DNA from: Acidobacteria bacterium 13_1_20CM_3_53_8
Lineage (GTDB): Bacteria; Acidobacteriota; Blastocatellia; Pyrinomonadales; Pyrinomonadaceae
Length of the DNA: 44,238 nucleotides
Direction: 5' to 3'
NCBI GenBank assembly: GCA_001920415.1
Contig: MNJR01000139.1
Span: 30,374-74,611 of the forward strand
Below the pieces are notes generated by a model. It was not told the DNA's origin. It did no database searches and worked only from the letters and a program-made list of their open reading frames with translations. The position numbers and the translations under genes were made by a program. How positions within the stretch are numbered: position 1 is the first letter of the stretch; every line of letters begins with the position of its first letter. Positions 33,001 through 41,048 of the stretch are shown piece by piece.

Positions 33001-35092
33001 TTTCAACGGGCCTAAGATTAATCTGGAAACAGTTGACGCGCAGTTCAACGCAGGCCATCTTCTTGCCAACGGAACTTACGACACAAGCAATCAGGCTTTC
33101 GACATTCAGGCGCACGGCACTGGAATCAATCTGGCTCTGCTTGAATCTCTAACGGGCAATCGCGTCGTGGGCGTTCCGCAGTTGACGGGGACGGCTGACA
33201 TAGAAGGGCACGCCACGGGAGTTTTCAGCGCGCACGATTTCTCTAATTTTCAAATCAACTTCACGGGCACGGGTCACGACGTTTCGGTCAACGGTCGCCC
33301 GGCTGGCGAGCTTTCGCTCGTTGGACGCACGGAGAACGGACGACTGAACGTGACGTTCACTACCGGGCTTCTGGGGCAGCCGCAAGTGGTCACGGCTGAA
33401 GTTAATCTGACGGACAGGACGCTGCCGACGACGATCAATACAACGCTATCCGCAGCGAATCTTCAACCGCTCTTTGCGGCGCTATTGCCTGAATCAACCG
33501 TGCGTTTATCCGGGCGCGCAACCGGAACGCTTACTGCTACGGGGCCGCTCTTTGCAGAGAATGAGGAGGGCGAACAGGTCTTCGGGTTGGCGGGCTTGCG
33601 CGGGCGCGCAGAGATTTCCGATCTGACGATTCAGATAGAGGACGTGCAATTGGTGGCCGTCTCACCTTTGCTCGTTCAGTTTCAGTCGAACGAAATCTTT
33701 TTCGAGAAGACGGAGTTTCGCGGCCCCGGCACGGACGTGACTTTCGGCGGAACGGCTGCTTTAGGGCCGGGCGGTCGTCAGAATCTTTCGATTGACGGCA
33801 ATTTGAACCTGCGCGTGTTGAATGGAATCTCGCCGGACGTTTTCTCTGCCGGCAGCGCTGTGGTTGCTGTCAGAGTGATGGGCAGCTACGAAGAGCCGCG
33901 TTTTAGCGGCACGGCTTCGGTTGAAGGCGCTTCCGTGGCTGCGCTTATTGGCAACGAGCGGCTGACGATTGACAACATTAAAGGTAACGTAAGATTCAAC
34001 CAGAAACTGGCGCAGATAGAATCTCTGACGGGTAACCTAGGCGGCGGGCGCATAGTCGCTGCGGGAGGCGTGCTGCTTGAAGATTTCTCAAACATTCGCT
34101 TCCGCTTCACTGTGCGCGGCGACGACGTGATTGTTCCTTTTCCCGAAGACTTTCGTTCGACAGCAGATGCAGACCTCGTGATTAGCGGCACGACGCGCCA
34201 GCAACTAATCAGCGGCACAGTGAATTTGCGACGCGCAGAGTACACGAAGCAGATTGAACTCGCGGATCTGCTCAACCGCAGACACGAAGTCATAGTCAGT
34301 CAGACAGAATCGCCTCTAGTCGAAACCACGCAGCTTGATCTCTCTGTCGAAGGGCGCGATGCGCTTGTTGTTCGTAACAACCTTGCGGACATGGTCGGCT
34401 CTGTCTCTTTACGCATCACCGGTTCTGTGAAAGACCCTACGATCTCCGGGCGCATTACGGCTACGCGTGGCACATTGAATTTCCGCAACGACCGTTATGA
34501 ATTGACGCGAGCCTTCATTGATCTTCCGCCGCGACGCGACGCCGATCCGATTCTGAACATAGAGGCAGAGTCTGAGATTAAAGGTTATCGAGTGATAGTG
34601 AGTTTGACTGGGCCGCTATCGCAGCCGCAGGCGACCGTGCGCTCTGACCCATCTCTGCCGCAGGCGGATGTGGTCGCGCTGATTACTACCGGCAATCTTT
34701 CTACGGACGAGACGAGCACATCTGCGCTTGCGCAGACGGGACTCGGCACGGCTGCGAGTCTGTTGACGGACACGCTGATTAACGCTCCTGCGCAGAAGGC
34801 AACAGACCGCCTCTTCGGTCTCAACCGATTCGAGATTGACCCGTTGATTTCTGGCCGGGGCGGCGCAAGTCCGACTGCGCGGCTTACAGTAGGCCGCCAG
34901 ATAAACCGCGACCTGACGATAACCTATTCAACAAACATCGCCGCAGACCCGAACCAGATACTAGCGCTCGAATACCGCGTCTCGAATCGTCTCTCGTTCA
35001 TAGCGCAGTACGAGCAAGGTTCGTCAACAAGAAATCTGCGTTCAAGCAACAACAGTTTCAGTTTTGAGATCAGATTCAGGAAGAGATTCTGA
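30062..35092 (+). CDS. tamB: translocation and assembly module protein TamB (DUF490)
   Basis: 1676 residues. The first 65 are hydrophilic and cytoplasmic, then one anchor helix at about 68-90 (AFIATIAIAVGLVALILLAV). Next come about 1,300 residues of repetitive beta-strand sequence of the AsmA/TamB type. The C-terminal family domain contains ATVRSDPSLPQADVVALITTGNLS and ends FEIRFRKRF, suitable for an Omp85 interaction. TamB-family proteins bridge inner and outer membrane and help insert outer-membrane proteins and carry phospholipid. The length exceeds E. coli TamB (1259). The adjoining Omp85 gene and SurA-like gene give the expected partners. No Shine-Dalgarno sequence is obvious before ATG. 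Confidence 0.93.
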   Translation: MPSDQRDDASSVPPPPGEEKREVRKALESETDEPLPPAAERAAERDANRETPRTPQGWRRRWLTRRNAFIATIAIAVGLVALILLAVLTYRLGYVDRYIANQIKNTFANYGIRADIREFHTAISPRTVEMSDVQLYDAQTGERLGKIDRILATVRVTDLYSLSLKRNINLESLTMDGLEAWVQFDEQGRSNFRNLHLPPPEPNKRILFSYSTAQVQINNAVIHYGDQQHSISGEARNIRATVQPDDPAAPTESWMNTVTLSASNSTFVYDGRPVNDISLDARGRINQTRAEVQDLVLRSPLAEARIVGVMDDWRNLTYNMQTTARVDLTQLSDVLHASTTMRGVGQFVGKISGEGERYRVDGQITSDALAADGVRLQALNLTASGTGQGKSYDMNGRAVAQLLTAGDFQLNAIQLTGHVMGTGTDFRWLGELRSQAARYGATSIAGLILNDVAAEMRDQTLTVSAGHGGAGQVLSAGASVGGVTVSDIRARSENGTTSGGAASAQAGTITASGARVNGLTANGIDFTSHEGGATDVTVDSLRVGSVNAGGAQTGSLNIAGVRLAILNGRVEGSSGDVNAGTVTVAKTQDFAGGQVENVRLAHPVFVVEPSGRYRASADLSLGGGVLGQVNLGAARAALVATNNQIQLQNFTADVMGGRAAGNATVSTARGGASQVAANFSDLDIGKLLSLTSGRVVPVAGKATGEVNLSFPGTNLQAASGTVRADFNAETGDETSGRTPLNGTVALRATRGLFEIEQANLKTASSELTATGQFSFTSDQSNLQVNLNSSDASDLRNIIVSSGLLPDISDQLDAYNIELGGHLAFNGTLRGKLTEPSVDGRFTLDSLSINGHDMGALSAIMNSTPDVFRITDGQLAERDGGGIKFTLDAPLAGKNNVSLTAQLDRTNGGNLLAAIDAFTNKQDSFGPTKTPTYSSLDFQSDVSGQVSVTGIPNAMQGNADLRFAPGQIRGEPFQSIIARATFNGPKINLETVDAQFNAGHLLANGTYDTSNQAFDIQAHGTGINLALLESLTGNRVVGVPQLTGTADIEGHATGVFSAHDFSNFQINFTGTGHDVSVNGRPAGELSLVGRTENGRLNVTFTTGLLGQPQVVTAEVNLTDRTLPTTINTTLSAANLQPLFAALLPESTVRLSGRATGTLTATGPLFAENEEGEQVFGLAGLRGRAEISDLTIQIEDVQLVAVSPLLVQFQSNEIFFEKTEFRGPGTDVTFGGTAALGPGGRQNLSIDGNLNLRVLNGISPDVFSAGSAVVAVRVMGSYEEPRFSGTASVEGASVAALIGNERLTIDNIKGNVRFNQKLAQIESLTGNLGGGRIVAAGGVLLEDFSNIRFRFTVRGDDVIVPFPEDFRSTADADLVISGTTRQQLISGTVNLRRAEYTKQIELADLLNRRHEVIVSQTESPLVETTQLDLSVEGRDALVVRNNLADMVGSVSLRITGSVKDPTISGRITATRGTLNFRNDRYELTRAFIDLPPRRDADPILNIEAESEIKGYRVIVSLTGPLSQPQATVRSDPSLPQADVVALITTGNLSTDETSTSALAQTGLGTAASLLTDTLINAPAQKATDRLFGLNRFEIDPLISGRGGASPTARLTVGRQINRDLTITYSTNIAADPNQILALEYRVSNRLSFIAQYEQGSSTRNLRSSNNSFSFEIRFRKRF

Positions 35093-35110
35093 AAGAGAGT
35101 TTTCAGTTTT
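35093..35110. repeat. class C fragment
   Basis: GAGAGTTTTCAGTTTTTA begins directly after tamB. A short complement (TCTGAAAACTG) reappears at about 35334, enclosing the TATAGC and REP-like elements. Confidence 0.55.
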
Positions 35111-35249
35111 TATAGCGAGTTGCAATAAAGTGCGACTCAAGTCAGTACCGCCTGCGGTAGCGGGCGGGTCTTTAGCACATCCATAACCCGCCCGCTACCG
35201 CAGGCGGTACTGACCTGTACTTGGTCACACTCAATTGCAATTAGCTATA
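35111..35249. repeat. TATAGC-ended palindromic element, copy 4
   Basis: TATAGCGAGTTGCAA...AGTGCGACT and the complementary TTGCAATTAGCTATA ends flank the same GC-rich inner inverted repeat as copies 2 and 5 (GTACCGCCTGCGGTAGCGGG), with a different loop (TTTAGCACATCCATAA). The arms are more diverged than between copies 2 and 5. Confidence 0.88.
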
Positions 35250-35305
35250 AACCCAGCGCTCGCCGCACTGGGCTTTATGCTGTCGCCCGCTCTCGCGGGC
35301 TGAAA
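35250..35305. repeat. REP-like GC-rich hairpins
   Basis: AACCCAGCGCTCGCCGCACT followed by GGGCTTTATGCTGTCGCCC and GCGGGCTGAAA, directly after the TATAGC element. The first half is the reverse complement of the 21556 copy; the second half matches the 21705-21740 copy. Confidence 0.8.
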
Positions 35306-35358
35306 TCTTGATTTCATATAAGCTGAGTTAAATCTGAAAACTGTTTAGAGAACAAAGG

Positions 35359-38300
35359 TTGAAATTCGTTCGTTTCATCTTAACTTTCATGCTGGCGGCT
35401 GTCTGGTTGGCAGTTGTGTGCATGGGTGTGTCGCGGGCGCAGGGCGTGGGCGATTACGAGGGGCGCATTGTGGCTGGCGTGGACGTTGCGATTGAAGGCT
35501 CTGCGCCGGATGCCGCAGCAGAAAGCTCGCTCCGTTCGCTGATCGTAATCACGCCGGGCGCGGAGTATCACGCGGTGCTCGCTCGTCGCTCGCTCGAAGC
35601 TCTCTTTAGTTCTGGACTGGTCTCGAACGCGCGCGTTGAAATCACAGAAGTCGGAAACGCTGTTGTGCCCGGCGGGCATTCCGCTACGGGATTGCCTGTG
35701 CGCGTGCGATTCGTAGTGCGCAGACAGGTTCGCGTGAGCAGCGTAAAGCTGGATTTGGGCACGCTCCCGCCCGGGACTCCCATCGCTCTGGATGAATTGC
35801 GTGCGCGGCTTAACATGCTTGAACCCGGTTCGCGTTTGAGCGAGCAGGTTCTTCGACAGAACGCCGACGAGATTCAAGTTTACTTACGCGACCGGGGATT
35901 CTTTCGCGCGAACGTTGAATATTCGACTCAGCCTGACACGGCTGATGCTTCGGGCACGCGCTCAATCGTGACCTATCGCATCAACACTGGCGAGCAGGCG
36001 CATGTCGAAAACTTCTACATTAAGATCAACGGGTTCGATGATTCGAGCGTGCGCCCCACGCTCAAGCTACAACCGAACGCTCCATTCACACGCGGGGCAC
36101 TCGGCGAAGACTTGAGCCGAATACGGCAGGCGATAATCGCGCTCGGCAATCTGGCTCCGCAGTTGAACGACCCGAAAGTTACACTGAACGACGCTGGCAA
36201 CGCAGTCACGATTGAGTTGACCGGCGGCATCGGCCCAAAGGTTGATGTTCGGGTGCAGCATTATGATGTAAGTCCGAAGGTTCAGCGTGCGCTTCTTCCT
36301 GTCACGCGCGAGGGCAATATAGATTTATCAGCGATTGAGGAAGGCAGGCGGCGTCTGCGCAACAAGCTACAATCGGAAGGATATTTCTTCGCTGATATTA
36401 CATACACTTGCACCGTCACGCCGCCCGTTTCTACTGCGGTCGCTACGAACGGAACTTCAGCGACTTGCGAGAATTTGAACGCGGCGGATTTGAGCGGACG
36501 CAGCGTGCAGATAGTTTACGACGTTGACCGTGGCCGTCGCTTCAAGCTGACGGACATACGAATCACGGGCACAAGCGAACTTACTTACCTGGACGTTGCA
36601 GATGATTTGAAGACGCAGAAGGCCAGTGCGCTAGGCATCATCCCGTACCTGGGCTACGGTCGCGGCTACACTAGCCTTGAGTTGTTAGAGCAGGACAGGC
36701 GGACTATCACTGCGCGCATGCGCGATCTGGGTTATCGTCGCGCGAAAGTTGACATACGTCGCGGCGTCGCTCTCACGGGCGACAATCTCATCATCACGTT
36801 CGTGGTCACGCCGGGGACGATCACGCGCGTCGCTGGCGTGGAGTTTCGCGGCAACCAGATTTACACGGAATCACAACTGCGCGATGAGATAAACTCCCAA
36901 AATTGCCTGAGCAGGTTGCGACTGCGCAACACGAACAGTCTCACCATCAACCAGCAGGACACGCACCCCGTCTTCAAAACCGTAATCGGCGCGCCCTTTT
37001 CGCCAACGGGCGCGCGCGTAGAAGGCGATTGCATTCTGGATTTGTACGCGCGTAACGGTTACGTTGACGCGAACGTTGATTTCTCCATCGTCGAACTGCC
37101 GAACAAAGTTTTGGCGGATAATGTTAGGGAAGAGCAGGTTCGTCTCATCTACACCATCACAAGTGAGGGCGACAAGGTTTACATCAACCAGATCAGGGTC
37201 AATGGTCTGGTTCGCACGCATCAGGAAGAGATTTTAAGGATGATTCCCTTGCGCCCCGGCGACGTGCTGCGCGCAGACCGATTGAACGAAAGCGAGCGCA
37301 TACTTTACGCGACGGACGCATTTCGACAGGTCATCATTCATACGGAGAACGCTGGCGAAACCATAGGTGGCTTCAAGCAGCGCGACGTTGTGATTGACGT
37401 TGAAGAGAGAAAGCCTCGCGTGATGACTTACGGCGGAGGCTATTCTACGGACACAGGCCCGCTCGGAATTTTCGAGATACGCGACGTTAATCTTTTCGGC
37501 AAGCTAAGGCAGGGCGCTATGCGACTTCGCGCGAGCGGGCGCACGCAGCTACTACGCTTCGAGTATCTAGACCCGCGCTTTCGTAGCTACGGCTCGAACC
37601 AGTTTGCGCCGCTCGCGCTCTCTCTGGAATACGAGCGCGACACAACGGTCACGCGTTTCTTCCGCTCTACGATTGATCGCGGCAACTTCGGCATAGTGCA
37701 GCGCCTAGACCCGCAAGGTCATCCGATTGACGTGAACTGCGCGAACGAGAACGATCCTAAATGTCGCGCGGGCGAGCCTACTATCAACCGACTTGTATTC
37801 ACCGCTGAAACGCAACGCGTGTTGAGCGACGCGACGCACAGCATAGTATTTGCGCGATACAGCTATGAAGACGTGCGCCTTTTTAACATCAACAGTCTGC
37901 TGTTAGCGCCCGTTCTCAGGCCAGACCGCGTAGTTCGACTCTCGCGCTTCGGCACATCGTTCGTGCGCGACACGCGCGATAACCAGTTCGACGCCTCGCA
38001 CGGCGACTTTCTGACGCTCGACTACGCGATTGCGCTTCGTCAACTTGGCGGCAACATCTCTTTCAGCAAATTTCAGGCGAGCTATCGCCGCTACTATCGT
38101 CTAAACAGTTTCCGTCGCACTGTTCTGGCAGGCGGATTGACGCTTGGGCTTGCGAATCTGTTCAACCCGCGCGACCGCGACGGGGACAACGTAATAGACG
38201 AGGCGGATAGAACGCTACCCATCAGTGAGAGATTCTTTTCTGGAGGCTCTACAACCTTGCGCGGCTTCGGCTATCAGGAAGCAGGCCCGCGCGCGGTCAT

Positions 38301-38712
38301 ACCCGGCGGCATCTTTCGCACACAGCAGGGGAACCTGATTACCCTGAATCCCTTCACAGTGCCTGTGGGCGGTAACGCGCTCGTCGTTCTGAATCTGGAA
38401 GCGCGCGTGCCCATCACTGCGTCTCTTCAGGCTGTCCCGTTCTACGACGGCGGCAACGTCTTCCGTCGTGTGAGCGACATCTTCGGGCGCGCTCGTACGG
38501 AACCCGAAGACAGCCCTAACTTGCACGCACACTGGACGAACACTGTTGGAATGGGTTTCAGAGTGAAAGTACCGTTTGGCGGTTCAATAGCCGTTGACTA
38601 CGGCCTTCTGCTCAATCCGCCTGTGCTTCAAATAACGCAGCCGAACAACACTACGATCCCCTTCACATTGAAGAACAGCCAGTTGCATTTCCGTTTCACT
38701 CAAGCGTTCTAA
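35359..38712 (+). CDS. long Omp85-family outer-membrane protein (BamA/TamA-like)
   Basis: 1117 residues. The start is a TTG at 35359 giving a full signal peptide (LTFMLAAVWLAVVCMGVSRAQG); ATG codons in this region are fewer. After cleavage, about 650 residues form several POTRA-like modules (for example GRIVAGVDVAIEGSAPD, RFKLTDIRITGTSELTYLDVADDLKT, ITRVAGVEFRGNQIYTESQL, VYINQIRVNGLVRTHQEEILRM). The C-terminal barrel starts near 700 (GGGYSTDTGPLGIFEIRDVNLFG), contains the family RGF signature in GGSTTLRGFGYQEAG, and ends with Phe (FRFTQAF). Two insertions with acidic repeats (RDRDGDNVIDEADRT) occur in loops. Adjacent to tamB, so it is probably its Omp85 partner; it could also be the BamA. Confidence 0.93.
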   Translation: MKFVRFILTFMLAAVWLAVVCMGVSRAQGVGDYEGRIVAGVDVAIEGSAPDAAAESSLRSLIVITPGAEYHAVLARRSLEALFSSGLVSNARVEITEVGNAVVPGGHSATGLPVRVRFVVRRQVRVSSVKLDLGTLPPGTPIALDELRARLNMLEPGSRLSEQVLRQNADEIQVYLRDRGFFRANVEYSTQPDTADASGTRSIVTYRINTGEQAHVENFYIKINGFDDSSVRPTLKLQPNAPFTRGALGEDLSRIRQAIIALGNLAPQLNDPKVTLNDAGNAVTIELTGGIGPKVDVRVQHYDVSPKVQRALLPVTREGNIDLSAIEEGRRRLRNKLQSEGYFFADITYTCTVTPPVSTAVATNGTSATCENLNAADLSGRSVQIVYDVDRGRRFKLTDIRITGTSELTYLDVADDLKTQKASALGIIPYLGYGRGYTSLELLEQDRRTITARMRDLGYRRAKVDIRRGVALTGDNLIITFVVTPGTITRVAGVEFRGNQIYTESQLRDEINSQNCLSRLRLRNTNSLTINQQDTHPVFKTVIGAPFSPTGARVEGDCILDLYARNGYVDANVDFSIVELPNKVLADNVREEQVRLIYTITSEGDKVYINQIRVNGLVRTHQEEILRMIPLRPGDVLRADRLNESERILYATDAFRQVIIHTENAGETIGGFKQRDVVIDVEERKPRVMTYGGGYSTDTGPLGIFEIRDVNLFGKLRQGAMRLRASGRTQLLRFEYLDPRFRSYGSNQFAPLALSLEYERDTTVTRFFRSTIDRGNFGIVQRLDPQGHPIDVNCANENDPKCRAGEPTINRLVFTAETQRVLSDATHSIVFARYSYEDVRLFNINSLLLAPVLRPDRVVRLSRFGTSFVRDTRDNQFDASHGDFLTLDYAIALRQLGGNISFSKFQASYRRYYRLNSFRRTVLAGGLTLGLANLFNPRDRDGDNVIDEADRTLPISERFFSGGSTTLRGFGYQEAGPRAVIPGGIFRTQQGNLITLNPFTVPVGGNALVVLNLEARVPITASLQAVPFYDGGNVFRRVSDIFGRARTEPEDSPNLHAHWTNTVGMGFRVKVPFGGSIAVDYGLLLNPPVLQITQPNNTTIPFTLKNSQLHFRFTQAF

Positions 38713-38852
38713 AGAAGGCAAAAGTAAAAAGGTAAAAGGCAAAAGGAGAAAGACGAAATGAACATAACGATTGGAATCAAGCGCGCAAAGGCTTACTGCT
38801 GTTGCCTCCTGTTCCTCTCCTTTTACCTTTTGCCTTTTACCTTTTGCCTTTC
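38713..38852. repeat. inverted repeat, word class A (copy 6), overlapping the SurA-like gene
   Basis: The left arm 38714-38752 (GAAGGCAAAAGTAAAAAGG) lies in the untranslated leader and contains the ribosome binding site AAAAGGAGAAAG. The right arm 38819-38850 (TTTTACCTTTTGCCTTTTAC) lies inside the coding sequence, residues 22-31. The start codon and first 20 codons form the loop. Confidence 0.9.
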
Positions 38853-39453
38853 ACAGCAGGTGGTTGACCGTATGGTAGCGACCGTCAATGGCGGCGTGCG
38901 CACGGACTTGATTACTTACTCAGACCTCGTGTGGCAGTTGGCGCTCCAGCCTGATACGCCGGTTGAGCGTCCGTCATCGGAAGACCTGAATCACGCTCTA
39001 CAAATCCTTATAAGCCAGCGTCTCATAATTCAGGAGGCCGAGAAGATTCCGACAATCACGCCAACGGACGAAGAAGTCAGGAACGAACTGAACGATCTCA
39101 TACAACGTTTTCCGGGCAAGGCTGCTGAGTTGTACCAGCGAGCCGCGAGCGCCGGACTAACACGCGAGCACATAGACGAGATCATGCGCGAGCGCGTGGA
39201 GATAAGTAAATATCTTAACTTCCGCTTCCGCTCGTTCGTGGTGGTCACGCCGCAGGAGGTCTCGGATTATTACAGGCAGACATACGTTCCGCGCTTTCGC
39301 CAGCGCTCGCCCGGTCGAATCATTCCAACTCTGGACGAAGCGCGCGCCGAAATTGAAAAGACGCTGACTGAAAGTAAGATAGAATCTGAGACTGACGAAT
39401 TTCTGGACGCCGCGCGCGACCGCGCAGAAGTTGTTATCTTAAGCTCGGTTTGA
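38758..39453 (+). CDS. SurA N-terminal-domain periplasmic chaperone, no PPIase domain
   Basis: 231 residues, ATG with AGGAGAAAG 6-14 nt upstream. The signal peptide has basic residues (K8, R9, K11), a core CCCLLFLSFYLLPFTFCLS and a cleavage site just before QQVVDR. Residues 22-31 of the core (FYLLPFTFCL) are encoded by repeat sequence. The mature chain VVDRMVATVNGGVRTDLITYSDLVWQLAL...LNHALQILISQRLIIQEAEK...EEVRNELNDLIQRFPG matches the SurA/PrsA-type N-terminal chaperone domain. No parvulin PPIase domain is present. It probably escorts outer-membrane proteins to the neighbouring Omp85/TamB machine. The Omp85 gene ends 45 nt upstream. Confidence 0.88.
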   Translation: MNITIGIKRAKAYCCCLLFLSFYLLPFTFCLSQQVVDRMVATVNGGVRTDLITYSDLVWQLALQPDTPVERPSSEDLNHALQILISQRLIIQEAEKIPTITPTDEEVRNELNDLIQRFPGKAAELYQRAASAGLTREHIDEIMRERVEISKYLNFRFRSFVVVTPQEVSDYYRQTYVPRFRQRSPGRIIPTLDEARAEIEKTLTESKIESETDEFLDAARDRAEVVILSSV

Positions 39454-39474
39454 GCCGTGCACGATTTCAATATA

Positions 39475-39804
39475 ATGAGGACTCTTTACAAAATCTGCGC
39501 CTACCTGATCGTCGCTCTTGGAACGATTCATCTGGTATTCACTTTCTTCAACTACGACCATTTCACACTGAATGCATTCTGGTTCGCGGGCGCGGGCTTT
39601 GCGATTATTTTCGCAGGCTTCCTGAACCTTGCGCTCCTAAAGGTGAACGAGACGACTGTGCGCTTTCTCTGCATCCTGGCGAACCTAATCTGCACTATTC
39701 TCTTCGCGGTTGCGTTGCCTCTGTTACAGCAGCCGCAGGTTTTAATAGGACTTCTGCTCTTCGCCTTTGCAACAACCGCCGCGTTTATGGAAAGACGCGA
39801 CTAA
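39475..39804 (+). CDS. small four-helix membrane protein of unknown function
   Basis: 109 residues from ATG 39475; a GTG at 39457 would add six. Four hydrophobic helices fill the chain: IVALGTIHLVFTFF, FWFAGAGFAIIFAGFLNLALL, FLCILANLICTILFAVALPLL and VLIGLLLFAFATTAAFM. The Cys and His residues show no pattern. It begins just after the SurA-like gene and may be cotranscribed with it. Function unknown. Confidence 0.7.
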   Translation: MRTLYKICAYLIVALGTIHLVFTFFNYDHFTLNAFWFAGAGFAIIFAGFLNLALLKVNETTVRFLCILANLICTILFAVALPLLQQPQVLIGLLLFAFATTAAFMERRD

Positions 39805-39878
39805 GAGACGAAATCGGCATCTGACATCTGGCATCTAATACCAAGATGCAATTAAAAGAGAGGAAGAGATTGATCCAC

Positions 39879-40028
39879 TATAGCGGTTCTCACTTGAATG
39901 CGACTCATGTCAGTACCGCCTGCGGTAGCGGGCGGGTCGTAGCCGCACCGATACCCGCCCGCTACCGCAGGCGGTACTGACCTGCATGCCTTGATCAGAG
40001 TGGTCGCACCCAAGTGAGAACCGCTATA
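39879..40028. repeat. TATAGC-ended palindromic element, copy 5
   Basis: Nearly identical to copy 2 (3222-3368). The flanks and the loop (GTAGCCGCACCGATA) are collinear, but the short arm is on the left and the long arm on the right. The copies also differ by three bases in the inner repeat (GGCGGTACTGAC against GGCACTGAC). Confidence 0.9.
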
Positions 40029-40083
40029 AATCACACGAAACAACACGAAACCACAATCTCTTTCGTGTTGTTTCGTGTGATTT
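40026..40083. repeat. inverted repeat of CACACGAAA units
   Basis: AAATCACACGAAACAACACG is followed by the complement TTTCGTGTTGTTTCGTGTGA. It sits at the right side of element copy 5, as in copy 2. Confidence 0.8.
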
Positions 40084-40119
40084 AGTGGACTGTATTCCTC
40101 TTTCCTGATTGTATCTTAG

Positions 40120-40125
40120 TATAAC
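40120..40125 (+). promoter_or_regulatory. candidate -10 box before the patatin gene
   Basis: TATAAC lies 10 nt before the ATG at 40136, with no Shine-Dalgarno sequence between. This supports 40136 rather than the upstream TTG (40109), which would lie above the promoter, and suggests a leaderless mRNA. Confidence 0.4.
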
Positions 40126-40135
40126 ATCTACGCTC

Positions 40136-41041
40136 ATGTGGCCGAGGCGAGCAAAAAAAATTCCTACCAGACCGCGCGTTGGGCTGGCTCTTTCCGGCGG
40201 CGCGGCGCGCGGCATTGCGCACGTGGGCGTGCTCATGGCTCTGGCGCGTCACAACATACCGATTGATTGCGTCGCGGGCACGAGCGCGGGCGCGATTGTA
40301 GGCGGCGCGCTCGCTTCGGGTATGCCGCTCGAAGAGATTGAAGCGATTGGACGCGCTCTGCGCTGGCGTGACATGGGGCGCGTTACACTCTCGCGCCTAG
40401 GCGTTCAGTCGAATGCACGCCTTGAAGAGTTCATTCGCGCGCGTTTCACCATCACACGCTTTGAAGAGTTGCCGATTCCTTTCGCGGCTGTTGCTACTGA
40501 CCTTCAAACCGGCAATGCGGTTGTGCTGAAAGATACGGGCGACCTTGCTTTCGCCATACGCGCTAGCTGCACGATTCCGGGTTGGTACGTGCCTGTCACG
40601 GACGATGAGGGGCGCACGCTCGTTGACGGTGGATTGGTGGCAAACGTTCCTACGGCTGCTGTGCGCGCGCTCGGCGCAGAGATTGTGATTGCAGTTGATG
40701 TCAATTCCGAGGGCGCTAAATTCCTTGGGCCGCCGCAATCCGCAATAGGCGTGGTCGTGCAATCCATGATGGTCATACAGCGCACGATTGCATCGCATCA
40801 GCTTGAAACTGCGGACGTAATCATACAGCCGCGCGTCGGCCACATACGCTGGGACGAAATCTCGCGCGGCGCAGAGTTTATTGAAGCCGGCGTTGAAGCG
40901 GGCGAGGAAGCCATAGAGAAGATAAAAAGCCTGCTTCAACCCGAACCGGAGCAGACCTCAAAGTGGCCGCGCATACTCAGACGGCGCGCGGCACAGTCAA
41001 GCAAAGAGAAGTTGCGCCACAGCGTGCGCCGCACCTCCTGA
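40136..41041 (+). CDS. patatin-like phospholipase (RssA-type)
   Basis: 301 residues from ATG 40136. The oxyanion motif SGGAARGIAHVG lies at 20-31. The nucleophile S50 is in GTSAG (48-52), and D164 is in VDGGLVANVP (163-172), completing the Ser-Asp dyad of patatin-like lipases. FRAVA/LATDL-like blocks (IPFAAVATDLQTGNAVVL) fit RssA/YlbK-type bacterial proteins. It is expected to hydrolyse acyl esters of phospholipids; substrate and location are unknown. No signal peptide is seen. The tail is basic (RILRRRAAQSSKEKLRHSVRR). A TATAGC element separates it from the previous gene. Confidence 0.9.
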   Translation: MWPRRAKKIPTRPRVGLALSGGAARGIAHVGVLMALARHNIPIDCVAGTSAGAIVGGALASGMPLEEIEAIGRALRWRDMGRVTLSRLGVQSNARLEEFIRARFTITRFEELPIPFAAVATDLQTGNAVVLKDTGDLAFAIRASCTIPGWYVPVTDDEGRTLVDGGLVANVPTAAVRALGAEIVIAVDVNSEGAKFLGPPQSAIGVVVQSMMVIQRTIASHQLETADVIIQPRVGHIRWDEISRGAEFIEAGVEAGEEAIEKIKSLLQPEPEQTSKWPRILRRRAAQSSKEKLRHSVRRTS

Positions 41042-41048
41042 AAAAATC

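Noticed and set aside
39852-40046. Reverse-strand ORF of 64 codons (PPAVAGG-type peptide)
   Set aside because: It is the translation of the TATAGC element with its GC-rich stem, not a conserved protein.
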